DNA of 8,011 nt, taken from Bacteroidota bacterium. GTDB lineage: Bacteria; Bacteroidota; Ignavibacteria; UBA10030; UBA8401. The stretch is from assembly GCA_003456055.1 (NCBI GenBank), contig DMPG01000399.1:5659-13669 (forward strand), in the 5' to 3' direction. Below, piece by piece: positions 1 to 5,625 of this stretch. How positions within the stretch are numbered: position 1 is the first letter of the stretch; every line of letters starts with the position of its first letter. The notes under the pieces were generated by a model. It saw nothing but the letters and a program-made list of their open reading frames with translations. It ran no database searches and had not been told where the DNA came from. The position numbers and the translations under genes were made by a program.

Positions 1-235
1 AAGGCTCATTCGTCGCATTCCTAGCCATTACAATGTATGTAATCTGTCCAACATCAATTCCTTTCAATCCCTCTTCACGCGAAATTCTTTTACAGTTCGG
101 CGGATAAATACTGCTGACCGTAACTAAGTTGCACTTTTCTATCCCTGCATTCCGGAGCGATAACTCAAACGAACTAAGATAATCTTTATGTCTGCCAACC
201 CCTTTGGTGAAGAATATTTTTTTGGGAATAAACAT
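1..235 (-). CDS. pdaD: Pyruvoyl-dependent arginine decarboxylase, N-terminal part (runs off the left edge)
   Basis: Converts arginine to agmatine and CO2, the first step of one polyamine route. I recognised the family by reading the minus strand. The visible 78 residues begin [20 protein letters not shown], contain [18 protein letters not shown] and end in [10 protein letters not shown] at the window edge. The family is made as a proenzyme that cuts itself between two serines; the second becomes the pyruvoyl cofactor. The pair here is Ser41-Ser42 in VTVSSI, so the whole small chain and the first 37 residues of the large chain are visible. The C-terminal half, with other active-site residues, lies outside the window. 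The ATG at 235 is chosen because AGGG (243-246) precedes it by 7 nt and an in-frame TGA closes the frame seven codons upstream. It lies about 90 nt behind the 56-residue gene and could be its own unit or the end of that operon. Confidence 0.9.
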   Translation of the reverse strand, partial: MFIPKKIFFTKGVGRHKDYLSSFELSLRNAGIEKCNLVTVSSIYPPNCKRISREEGLKGIDVGQITYIVMARNATNEP

Positions 236-324
236 CGTCGTACCCTGAATGCACAGTCAAATGTTGTAATCGATCATTGCTCCTAAGAACAATTCCCTTC
301 GCTACCGGTGCAGTCCTTTGAAAA

Positions 325-495
325 TCAATTACCTCCGGCAAAACCGGAGGTTTGAATATGTGAACCACTCAAAGCGGTTAGGAATTTTTCAAAGACAATA
401 CTTATTTCCTTAAAGTTCTCACAGATATCTTTTGAGAGTGTACATGTAATTTGAGAAATCTTATTGTCATGTGAATATTGTTTAATAATTGCCAT
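325..495 (-). CDS. Uncharacterised 56-residue protein in the radical SAM operon
   Basis: I do not recognise the family. The product starts MAIIKQYSHDNKIS and ends SGFAGGN. It has two cysteines (18 and 25), a mildly amphipathic middle (about 24-42) and a Gly-rich tail encoded by the hairpin at 331-351. There is no signal peptide or membrane segment. Two things support it as real. The ATG is preceded by a strong SD, GGAGGT (501-506), at 5 nt spacing. It also begins 15 nt after the stop of the radical SAM gene on the same strand, so translation is probably coupled. Small partner or substrate proteins are common beside radical SAM enzymes, but a link here is inference. The tail may be truncated or altered by the palindrome, since a different reading frame stays open past this stop. 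Confidence 0.6.
   Translation of the reverse strand: MAIIKQYSHDNKISQITCTLSKDICENFKEISIVFEKFLTALSGSHIQTSGFAGGN
331..351 (-). terminator. Hairpin between the 56-residue gene and pdaD, possible terminator or attenuator
   Basis: A perfect 8-bp inverted repeat, ACCTCCGG / CCGGAGGT, encloses a 5-nt loop (339-343). On the minus strand the sequence after the stem is AATTGATTTTC, a poor T tract, so it would be a weak intrinsic terminator. The stem encodes the last residues of the 56-residue protein, whose stop is at 325-327. Read on either strand the stem contains ACCTCC/GGAGGT, which resembles SD/anti-SD sequence, but no start codon is suitably placed on the minus strand. It may reduce read-through into pdaD. 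Confidence 0.45.
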
Positions 496-510
496 TGAAC
501 ACCTCCAGTT

Positions 511-1458
511 TTATGAATGAGATGTTAGGACTTTCACAATATGGGAATTGCCGGAATAATGAATTTCCTTCAACACATGGTTATCGATTAAACGTTCAAT
601 CATACCCCAATGCGCATCTGCTTTCGACAAAAACAACTCTACCGCTTCCCTGCGCATCGGATGAACGGCAAGAATGTTCAACAACTCCCGTTCCGCGTCA
701 GAAGAGTAAGTAAAATCGGTCCCTTCGTTATAGACAAGCAGTTCAACATTAGGTATCATAGAATGAAATATTTGATAAGCGCCGTTCAGAACTTCTTCGG
801 ATGGCGGTTCAACAGTGCGTTCTGCGGGTGGACGTGTCGGAACCGAAATATATGATACAGCCGGATGTATCGCTGTAATTATTTCTGCTGTTCTGCTAAT
901 AGATTCGTTCGTATCATTGATTCCCTTCACTAGCATCGTTTCCGTTACAATCGTGCCGCGGAAAGAATCGGCAAATGCTTTAATGCCTTCCAAAATTTTT
1001 GTCAGGTGAAGTTTTCGATTCGGCCTGTCAATTCGATGCCATATGGATTCATCGACAGTATCAATTTTCACAGAAACCCAATCTGCTTTCATTATTTCGG
1101 CTCTCACACCGTCATCCCAAAGAAGCGATGAATTAGTAATGACTGCAATCGGTTTTCCGAGAGGCTTCAGCATTTCTATTTCTTTGCCAAGATGGATATC
1201 GAGTGTCGGTTCTCCATCCGGAACAAATGTAAGATAGTCTATCTGCTTTCCTGCTTCGTGTAATTGTTGAACCACTGCAGAGATCTCGGCAACAATATCG
1301 TATGGTGGATAAAATTCTTTCCTCGTCATAGACATCAAATCAGTTGCACCAATCTGACAATACACACACGAGTAACTGCACACTTTAGGAGGTATGTTAT
1401 TTATTCCAAGACTTCTTCCCAACCTTCGGGATGGTATAGGACCAAAGACAATTGACAT
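511..1458 (-). CDS. Radical SAM protein of the COG0731 (wybutosine-synthesis-like Fe-S oxidoreductase) family
   Basis: A 315-residue cytosolic enzyme expected to bind a [4Fe-4S] cluster and S-adenosylmethionine. From the ATG at 1458 it starts MSIVFGPIPSRRLGRSLGIN, typical of the family. The cluster motif is C27-xxx-C31-xx-C34 (CSYSCVYC), followed by a GEPTL segment near 83-87, usually part of the SAM-binding region. The radical SAM barrel covers roughly residues 1-230. The last 70 residues (AVHPMRREAVELFL onward) look like a winged-helix-type tail seen in some members. The reaction and substrate are unknown; bacterial members do not make wybutosine. A TTG at 1473 would add five residues behind weak GGAAT, but homologous proteins start at MSIVFGP, so I prefer the ATG although it has no clear SD. 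It is tightly followed by the 56-residue gene. Confidence 0.88.
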   Translation of the reverse strand: MSIVFGPIPSRRLGRSLGINNIPPKVCSYSCVYCQIGATDLMSMTRKEFYPPYDIVAEISAVVQQLHEAGKQIDYLTFVPDGEPTLDIHLGKEIEMLKPLGKPIAVITNSSLLWDDGVRAEIMKADWVSVKIDTVDESIWHRIDRPNRKLHLTKILEGIKAFADSFRGTIVTETMLVKGINDTNESISRTAEIITAIHPAVSYISVPTRPPAERTVEPPSEEVLNGAYQIFHSMIPNVELLVYNEGTDFTYSSDAERELLNILAVHPMRREAVELFLSKADAHWGMIERLIDNHVLKEIHYSGNSHIVKVLTSHS

Positions 1459-1659
1459 TTTATTATTACACAATAATATTCCGTATTGCGGTCCAAACAG
1501 ACTATAATCACCGGAACAGATCGACCACCAATAATGCTATTTTATGATAATCATGCTTCTTTTTACTTTTATCACGTCACCTGAATACTTCAACGTTTTC
1601 CAACCGAACATTTTTTCTTTGCCGCAACTTTTAGAGCATTGCAATACAGTATCGACACA

Positions 1660-2523
1660 TTACAGCACATTATTTTTTTTATTATAATACAACATACTCG
1701 TCCCTATCGGTTTACGGCACATTTCTGCAATGACACTGCATTTGACTTTAAACAAAAAATAAATGGGACGTTGTTCATTCAACAATGTTTCATAGTTCCC
1801 TTGACCTTTTGCAATGACCATAGGCGCATTGTAAAAAAGGTGTTTGAATTTTTCACTGACGGCGTTCATATCCGTTCCCGGTATTGAACTCCCGCTTGAG
1901 ATTATTTCGGAAACGGAATCCATTCCCAATCCTCTTGCGAAATCAATTGTAATATCGTTTAAGACAGGGGCTTCCCTTACTGCAAAAATGACCTTGCGCG
2001 GTGCCAATTGTTCAATCAATAATTTGTCGAACACTGCTTCTTCAGCATTATCGCCGATATACAAGATGTAGTCGGCATTCTTCAAATCTTTTTCAAAGAA
2101 TGTATAATCATCGAGCACGATATTGGTGGAACTTATTTTACCAACTTCATCTTCTAAATTGAAATCAGGATTTGCCCCGACATCAATGATATTGCCAAGA
2201 ATTGCAACTCTGATCGCTTTCTCTAATTTATCGGCCGATGACTCAATGTATGTTCTTAAATATGGAATATACTGAAGCGCTCTCTTCGTGTTTTGTATTT
2301 TTGTCTCTTTGTACGGGTCTTCTATCTTACTGAATGATCGAACAATGTTTTGAATTATTTTTGAAAATCCGGGTGCCGTAAAGTCATCGTTCACATTTTG
2401 GATTTCACAATATACCCGTCGTAATATTTCAAATCGCTCGGCGTTATTGTTTACGTTCGATACTGTTGCGGTGTTCAATGCTTGTTTCATGATGCATGGA
2501 ACACACTCTGGGTGTAAACTCAT
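1660..2523 (-). CDS. DUF89 / COG1578 family metal-binding protein (damage-control phosphatase-like)
   Basis: A 287-residue soluble protein. It opens with MSLHPECVPCIMKQAL, carrying the C7-x-x-C10 pair typical of the COG1578 branch. Other family landmarks are NIIDVGANPDF (111-121), IGDNAEE (156-162), VREAPVLND (182-190), SGSSIPG (210-216) and a final VKCSVIAE (260-267). The Asp/Asn residues in GDN and in the D-rich segments are expected to bind the divalent metal. Some relatives are metal-dependent phosphatases that remove damaged phosphometabolites; the substrate of this branch is not established. Length is normal for the family. The ATG has no SD and sits 20 nt behind a 12-bp palindrome (2543-2554). 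The gene lies between the NifX-like gene and the radical SAM gene on the same strand, with gaps of about 250 and 200 nt, so it may be transcribed on its own. Confidence 0.88.
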   Translation of the reverse strand: MSLHPECVPCIMKQALNTATVSNVNNNAERFEILRRVYCEIQNVNDDFTAPGFSKIIQNIVRSFSKIEDPYKETKIQNTKRALQYIPYLRTYIESSADKLEKAIRVAILGNIIDVGANPDFNLEDEVGKISSTNIVLDDYTFFEKDLKNADYILYIGDNAEEAVFDKLLIEQLAPRKVIFAVREAPVLNDITIDFARGLGMDSVSEIISSGSSIPGTDMNAVSEKFKHLFYNAPMVIAKGQGNYETLLNEQRPIYFLFKVKCSVIAEMCRKPIGTSMLYYNKKNNVL

Positions 2524-2542
2524 AGTAATATCGATAAGGAAT

Positions 2543-2554
2543 TATGGTACCATA
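2543..2554. promoter_or_regulatory. 12-bp perfect palindrome upstream of the DUF89 gene
   Basis: TATGGTACCATA is perfectly self-complementary and lies 20 nt before the DUF89 start codon, in the likely leader or promoter region. A short palindrome in this place could be an operator, but there is no second copy in the window and no recognised regulator for it. A similar GATGGTAC half occurs near 2590. Confidence 0.25.
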
Positions 2555-2640
2555 GGTACTGCAAATAATCGGATCTGAGTTATTAACTGATGGTACGCAG
2601 ATAAAAAATGCCGCCTAACAACGTAAAGTCATCTCGAGTG

Positions 2641-2671
2641 TCCCGCTTTTCGGATTCGGTTCATCGCGGGA
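2641..2671. repeat. Imperfect intergenic hairpin, TCCCGC / GCGGGA arms
   Basis: The arms TCCCGC (2641-2646) and GCGGGA (2666-2671) are perfectly complementary around a 19-nt loop. The preceding GTCATCTCGAGTG resembles the flanks of dispersed intergenic repeats in many genomes. No coding frame crosses it convincingly. Together with the hairpin at 2711-2734 it fills the gap between the NifX-like and DUF89 genes. Confidence 0.35.
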
Positions 2672-2710
2672 TTCAAAAGACGGAACTACCATCGGGAGTC
2701 CATAATATAA

Positions 2711-2738
2711 ATTCCCACTAAAACGTGTGGGAATGACG
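2711..2738. repeat. Dispersed-type hairpin repeat, possible terminator of the NifX-like gene
   Basis: ATTCCCAC (2711-2718) and GTGGGAAT (2727-2734) form a perfect 8-bp stem with an 8-nt loop, followed by GACG. This layout matches the widespread intergenic repeat that reads roughly ATTCCCGCnnnnGCGGGAATGACG. A relative lies at 4335-4361. On the minus strand the hairpin is followed by TTATATTATG and lies about 40 nt after the NifX-like stop, so it could also end that transcript. Confidence 0.55.
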
Positions 2739-2774
2739 ATTGGTTTTAAGGTTTTGTGTACCCTGAATTATTAA

Positions 2775-3170
2775 TTAATTATGCTGCCGGCATACTAATT
2801 CGGCATTTTCTTTTAACTCGCCTTTAATAAATTTTAAGACGGCATTATCAACAAATTCTTCATCCGTAAAAAGAGTATTGATACCGTGTGCTTTAAGATC
2901 TTCAACGACTCTCCAACCGCCGCCACTGGAGATCAAAGCCGAACAATCTTTTAATCCTTCGATGAGGTTTGTGTGATGGTGCCCCGCTCCTTCACCATGG
3001 GCATGTTCATGATGATGAACACTCGCGGTTGAATGACAAGTAAAACTGTTCATTCTCAGCTCTTTGCTGATGATTTTTTCACTATCAACTTCAAAGATCA
3101 TAAATGATTTGCACCGTCCGATATGTCCGGTTACTTTTTGTTGATCGTTTGTGGCTACTGCAATTTTCAT
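2775..3170 (-). CDS. NifX/MTH1175-type protein (dinitrogenase iron-molybdenum cofactor family) with a His-rich loop
   Basis: A 131-residue cytosolic protein of the NifX/NifB C-terminal domain family (Nitro_FeMo-Co, PF02579), whose members bind or carry Fe-S or FeMo-type cofactors. The start MKIAVATNDQQKVTGHIGRC and the later ISSGGGWRVVEDLKAHGI (80-97) are the family's usual core. Between them, residues 52-66 hold eight histidines with Glu and Gly (HHHEHAHGEGAGHHH), a probable metal-binding loop; Cys45-His46 and Cys20 may add ligands. No nitrogenase gene is in view, so a nitrogenase role is not supported; a general Fe-S or metal delivery role is more likely. The start codon overlaps the DUF134 stop in ATGA, with GGGAG 6 nt before it, so the two proteins are almost certainly translated together. 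Confidence 0.9.
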   Translation of the reverse strand: MKIAVATNDQQKVTGHIGRCKSFMIFEVDSEKIISKELRMNSFTCHSTASVHHHEHAHGEGAGHHHTNLIEGLKDCSALISSGGGWRVVEDLKAHGINTLFTDEEFVDNAVLKFIKGELKENAELVCRQHN

Positions 3171-3490
3171 AGTTCGCTCCCGTTAATTTTTCCTGTTTTT
3201 ATTTGTGATAGTTCTTCTTCGTTGATTCGGATTACTTTTCCATTCAATATTCCATCTATTACTTTTTTTCTTGCTCTTTCTACAATTCTGCCGAACGTAG
3301 CTCTCGATATGTCCATTTCCTTCGCAGATCGTTCGTGAGAAAATGCCAGTAGGTCGGCAAGACGCAACGATTCCAATTCATCATGCTCAAGCACTATTTC
3401 TTCCAGTTCATATATCGGAATTCCCCGCGGTTTAAAATAGTACACGGATGGATTGCAACATACCCGCCTGGTTTTTTTAGGTCTTGGCAT
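3167..3490 (-). CDS. DUF134 family helix-turn-helix DNA-binding protein
   Basis: A 107-residue likely transcription regulator. It begins MPRPKKTRRVCCNPSVYYFK, the usual start of the family (PF02001), with Cys11-Cys12 as possible metal or redox ligands. Residues about 52-78 (ERSAKEMDISRATFGRIVER) form a helix-turn-helix like sigma region 4, and a charged tail follows. A TTG two codons upstream is possible, but the ATG fits the family; neither has an SD. It overlaps the NifX-like gene by 4 nt. DUF134 next to NifX-like genes is a recurring arrangement. The palindrome at 3530-3543, 40 nt upstream and over the presumed transcription start, suggests it represses its own operon. That role is inferred from position, and the signal sensed is unknown. 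Confidence 0.88.
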   Translation of the reverse strand: MPRPKKTRRVCCNPSVYYFKPRGIPIYELEEIVLEHDELESLRLADLLAFSHERSAKEMDISRATFGRIVERARKKVIDGILNGKVIRINEEELSQIKTGKINGSEL

Positions 3491-3529
3491 TTTCAATAAA
3501 AAAAATGTAAAAAGTCGATAGAACCATTA

Positions 3530-3543
3530 TGAGTATATGCTCA
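3530..3543. promoter_or_regulatory. Candidate operator palindrome upstream of the DUF134 gene
   Basis: TGAGTATATGCTCA pairs with itself at 12 of 14 positions (TGAG/CTCA arms around an AT-rich centre). It lies 40 nt upstream of the DUF134 ATG and overlaps the last bases of the -7 element at 3542-3549, so it would cover the transcription start. This position fits repression by the DUF134 product itself. No second copy was found in the window. Confidence 0.5.
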
Positions 3544-3573
3544 AAACTATACAAGAATTCATCTAAAAGCAAA
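3542..3573 (-). promoter_or_regulatory. Bacteroidota-type promoter for the DUF134/NifX-like operon
   Basis: On the minus strand TTTG (3570-3573) is followed after 20 nt by TAGTTTTG (3542-3549), matching the -33 TTTG, 19-21 nt spacer and -7 TAnnTTTG consensus known from Bacteroides. Transcription would start near 3530-3537, leaving a leader of about 40-47 nt before the ATG at 3490. Both elements match exactly, but such short motifs in AT-rich DNA can arise by chance. Confidence 0.45.
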
Positions 3574-3677
3574 TTATTAGTCGATGTTTTTTAATACGAT
3601 TTTTTTAGTTTAGAAATCGAGATATAAAACGCAGTTAGTAAAACAGATTTTCTGTCTGAAGAAAAACACAACAATAA

Positions 3678-3694
3678 AACCAATGAAATTGGTT
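3678..3694 (-). terminator. Possible terminator after the 46-residue membrane protein gene
   Basis: AACCAAT (3678-3684) and ATTGGTT (3688-3694) form a 7-bp AT-rich stem with a 3-nt loop. On the minus strand it is followed by TTATTGTTGTGTTTTT, a broken T-rich tail. It lies about 50 nt after the stop of the 46-residue gene. The stem is weak, so termination is uncertain. Confidence 0.35.
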
Positions 3695-3745
3695 ACGACA
3701 GAGGCATGGGTTGCTAATAATAACTAGGTGATCATATTTGGACAA

Positions 3746-3886
3746 CTAATAGACAGGTTTTTTACTTAATGGATCTTTCTTTAATTGTTCAAATATCGAG
3801 GCGTCGCAATCCTTTAGAAATCTTCCGAACGATATAAATCCACCCAAGACAATAACATACACGATAATTCCAAGTAGTAAAGTCAT
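3746..3886 (-). CDS. 46-residue single-pass membrane protein, unknown function
   Basis: I do not recognise the family. Residues 2-22 (TLLLGIIVYVIVLGGFISF) form one strong membrane helix. A short polar tail follows, with FGRFLKDCD, an acidic and Lys-rich stretch, and PLSKKPVY at the end. The N-terminus is probably outside or in the membrane, with the basic tail (RFLK, KK) in the cytoplasm. The ATG follows GGGGAG (3889-3894), although the spacing of 2 nt is shorter than usual. The frame is complete from start to TAG, and its hydrophobic-then-charged layout is that of a real small membrane protein rather than random sequence. It points the same way as the DUF134 operon, but the DUF134 promoter lies between them, so it is probably a separate transcript. 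Confidence 0.55.
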   Translation of the reverse strand: MTLLLGIIVYVIVLGGFISFGRFLKDCDASIFEQLKKDPLSKKPVY

Positions 3887-4417
3887 ATCTCCCCGCTGTT
3901 TTTTTTATAAATCGTTATATCTTAGATAAGCAAATCTTATGCCATTTCATATATCTGAAAACGAAAGACAATTTGTGTTTTTACTCGACTTTCATCATAC
4001 GTTGAATCTATTTCTCAAGAGACTGATGGAATAACAGTCAAACAATTCAGGCACGATGCAAATAATATTACTATTGAACGATGTCAACCTATATGTATTC
4101 TGATGTGAAACTATCTTGGTAAAACAAAACACTCTAATGTTGCTGCGGTGATGGATGAACTAAAAGTTCTTGCTAGTAAAAATGGAATATACCATCAACT
4201 TGGGAAGAATTGATATCGCAGCAGTCTCTGTTTCTGGAAATCTGCTCCGTTTTTTCCTTTCCGCTAATGCAAAATGTGAATTGTATCTGTATATTGTCAG
4301 AGTTGTTTCTGACCGGCTGGCAGCCAGTCTCTGGATTTCGGTTTTCGCCGGAATGATGACGCAAGCGACGGGGATAAAACTGTTTTGTAAACAAAGCATT
4401 CTACGAAAGGATTCAAA
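3887..4417. other. Gene-poor 530-nt stretch with a dispersed repeat and a possible relic reading frame
   Basis: I see no convincing gene here. The left half must hold the promoter of the minus-strand 46-residue gene, but no clear elements stand out. In the plus strand one frame runs from a TGA at about 3945 through 55 codons to a TGA at 4106-4108. It continues in the same frame to 4213, giving NVAAVMDELKVLASKNG near the end, which looks protein-like but lacks a good start and SD. This may be a decayed gene or chance. The right part holds the repeat at 4311-4361, which makes misleading open frames on both strands. The leader of the 350-residue gene fills the last 50 nt. Confidence 0.4.
4311..4361. 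repeat. Dispersed two-hairpin intergenic repeat
   Basis: Two adjacent hairpins are visible: CTGGC-A-GCCAG (4317-4327), and ATTTCGG / CCGGAAT (4335-4341 and 4348-4354, one G-T pair) with loop TTTTCG, followed by GATGACG. The minus-strand reading, starting near GTCATCATTCCGGCG and running through a CCAGAGACTGGCTGCC stretch, matches the very common bacterial intergenic repeat often mistranslated as short proteins with the string IPAKAGIQ. A shorter relative lies at 2711-2738. It is about 60 nt upstream of the 350-residue gene. Confidence 0.65.
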
Positions 4418-5470
4418 ATGTCTTCAGTGATTTTCACTTTGTTTGATAATATCCTTTGGTCCGCAATTATATTTTTTGTGTTGTTTATCGGCATCACCTA
4501 TATTTTTGTCCGCAACAAAATAGTTCTGGTTTTTGTTGGAATCGCAAAGATATTACTTTCTGTTGTTTACAGTCCCTTCGTCTATTACAAGAAAGGATTG
4601 TTAAGTTTAGTTGCTTTTTCGGGCAAGCCTGTCAGTGATATTTCGGCAGGACGTCAGTACCTGCTGCACAGGATTCTAATGTATGTTGAAACCGCTCTTG
4701 TTATTGTTGCAACATTAATTATCGTATCAGGAATTATCAACGGATACGAATCGTTTTTGCCCCCAAAAGAGGTACGCACTGCATTAACCTCGATAGAAAA
4801 ACATCTGGAAGAACTTACTAAGAACAACAGACCAATGTTAGATAAAATAGAGATGCTGAATGAACAATGGGATATATCTCGAGAGAAAGTAAATGCACAT
4901 TACCGTTCAAAACTTCTTAAAATGATATTTACGGAGAACAACACAAATTTTGGTCTCGATAAAAAGCTGTCAGTTCACGATCAGTATGGCAATAGCTTTA
5001 GTATTTTGAAATCATTCCTTAATAATAGTTCTATCGAGAGCAAAGAAAGTCTATTAAATACTAAAGAACAGGCGGAACGCCTGTATGTTCCTCTCGACAC
5101 TCTGCAGGTTGAAATCCGTGAACTCTTTACAGAGTACATTGCCAATTGGTATGCAAGTAATGCAAACACCATTGACCTAAAGGTTATGGATGAAACTATT
5201 ATTCGAGGATTATATCAAAAAGAATTTGTCACTCTCTACCAAACCAATAAAAATATTATTGAAGATTATTACAGCAGTATGACTTCATTAAAGATGGTGA
5301 AAGCAGAGGCAAAGTATCGCTACAAAGAATTTGCTTCCAGTGTGATTACTACTTTTTTGGTATTCATCAGTTTTATTTGGGTGGTTGGATTGTTCCTGGA
5401 AATGATGTGGCTGGCTGTTGATATTGCTGGAAATGTATCAAAACTGCGCGCTGTTTTAGCAAATGAATAA
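4418..5470 (+). CDS. Membrane protein of unknown function with four helices and a long helical middle domain (350 aa)
   Basis: I do not recognise the family. Hydrophobic segments lie at about 12-31, 34-56, 86-107 and 307-336. The 200 residues between the third and fourth are polar and helix-rich, beginning with a likely coiled coil (about 117-160, EVRTALTSIEKHLEELTK). This soluble part probably stands on one face of the membrane between two anchors; which face is unclear. There is no catalytic motif I can name. The layout is like a sensor or scaffold stalk, but there is no HAMP, kinase or GGDEF domain. The ATG at 4418 follows GAAAGGA (4405-4411) at 6 nt spacing. The next gene, of unknown function, starts 155 nt further on the same strand. 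The gene seems intact and its codon use does not stand out. Confidence 0.75.
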   Translation: MSSVIFTLFDNILWSAIIFFVLFIGITYIFVRNKIVLVFVGIAKILLSVVYSPFVYYKKGLLSLVAFSGKPVSDISAGRQYLLHRILMYVETALVIVATLIIVSGIINGYESFLPPKEVRTALTSIEKHLEELTKNNRPMLDKIEMLNEQWDISREKVNAHYRSKLLKMIFTENNTNFGLDKKLSVHDQYGNSFSILKSFLNNSSIESKESLLNTKEQAERLYVPLDTLQVEIRELFTEYIANWYASNANTIDLKVMDETIIRGLYQKEFVTLYQTNKNIIEDYYSSMTSLKMVKAEAKYRYKEFASSVITTFLVFISFIWVVGLFLEMMWLAVDIAGNVSKLRAVLANE

Positions 5471-5625
5471 AATAATATCATAACCTGGTGAAAATAATTG
5501 TGTATTCAATTTTAAAGAATCATTCGAGTAGATCGTAGAAGGTATAATAACCGATAAATATTAAACAAATTCATTTTTGAGATAGCATCTATTTACTTCA
5601 TCTCCAAATCAACGAGGACATACAT

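Noticed and set aside
186..368. 60-residue minus-strand frame starting MVHIFKPP
   Set aside because: It begins at a GTG without an SD inside the 56-residue gene and then overlaps the pdaD start in a different frame; pdaD is clearly the real gene there.
1537..1611. 24-codon minus-strand frame starting MFGWKTLKYSG
   Set aside because: Very short, no SD, and only a part of the open stretch after the DUF89 stop.
2613..2619. GCCTAAC, resembling an integron attC core end
   Set aside because: No matching GTTRRRY partner at attC-like distance, no integrase and no cassette layout.
4160..4497. Several open frames on both strands with strings such as IPAKTEIQRLAA and SFRRKPKSRDWLPA
   Set aside because: These are translations of the dispersed repeat at 4311-4361, a well-known source of false small proteins, and none has an SD.
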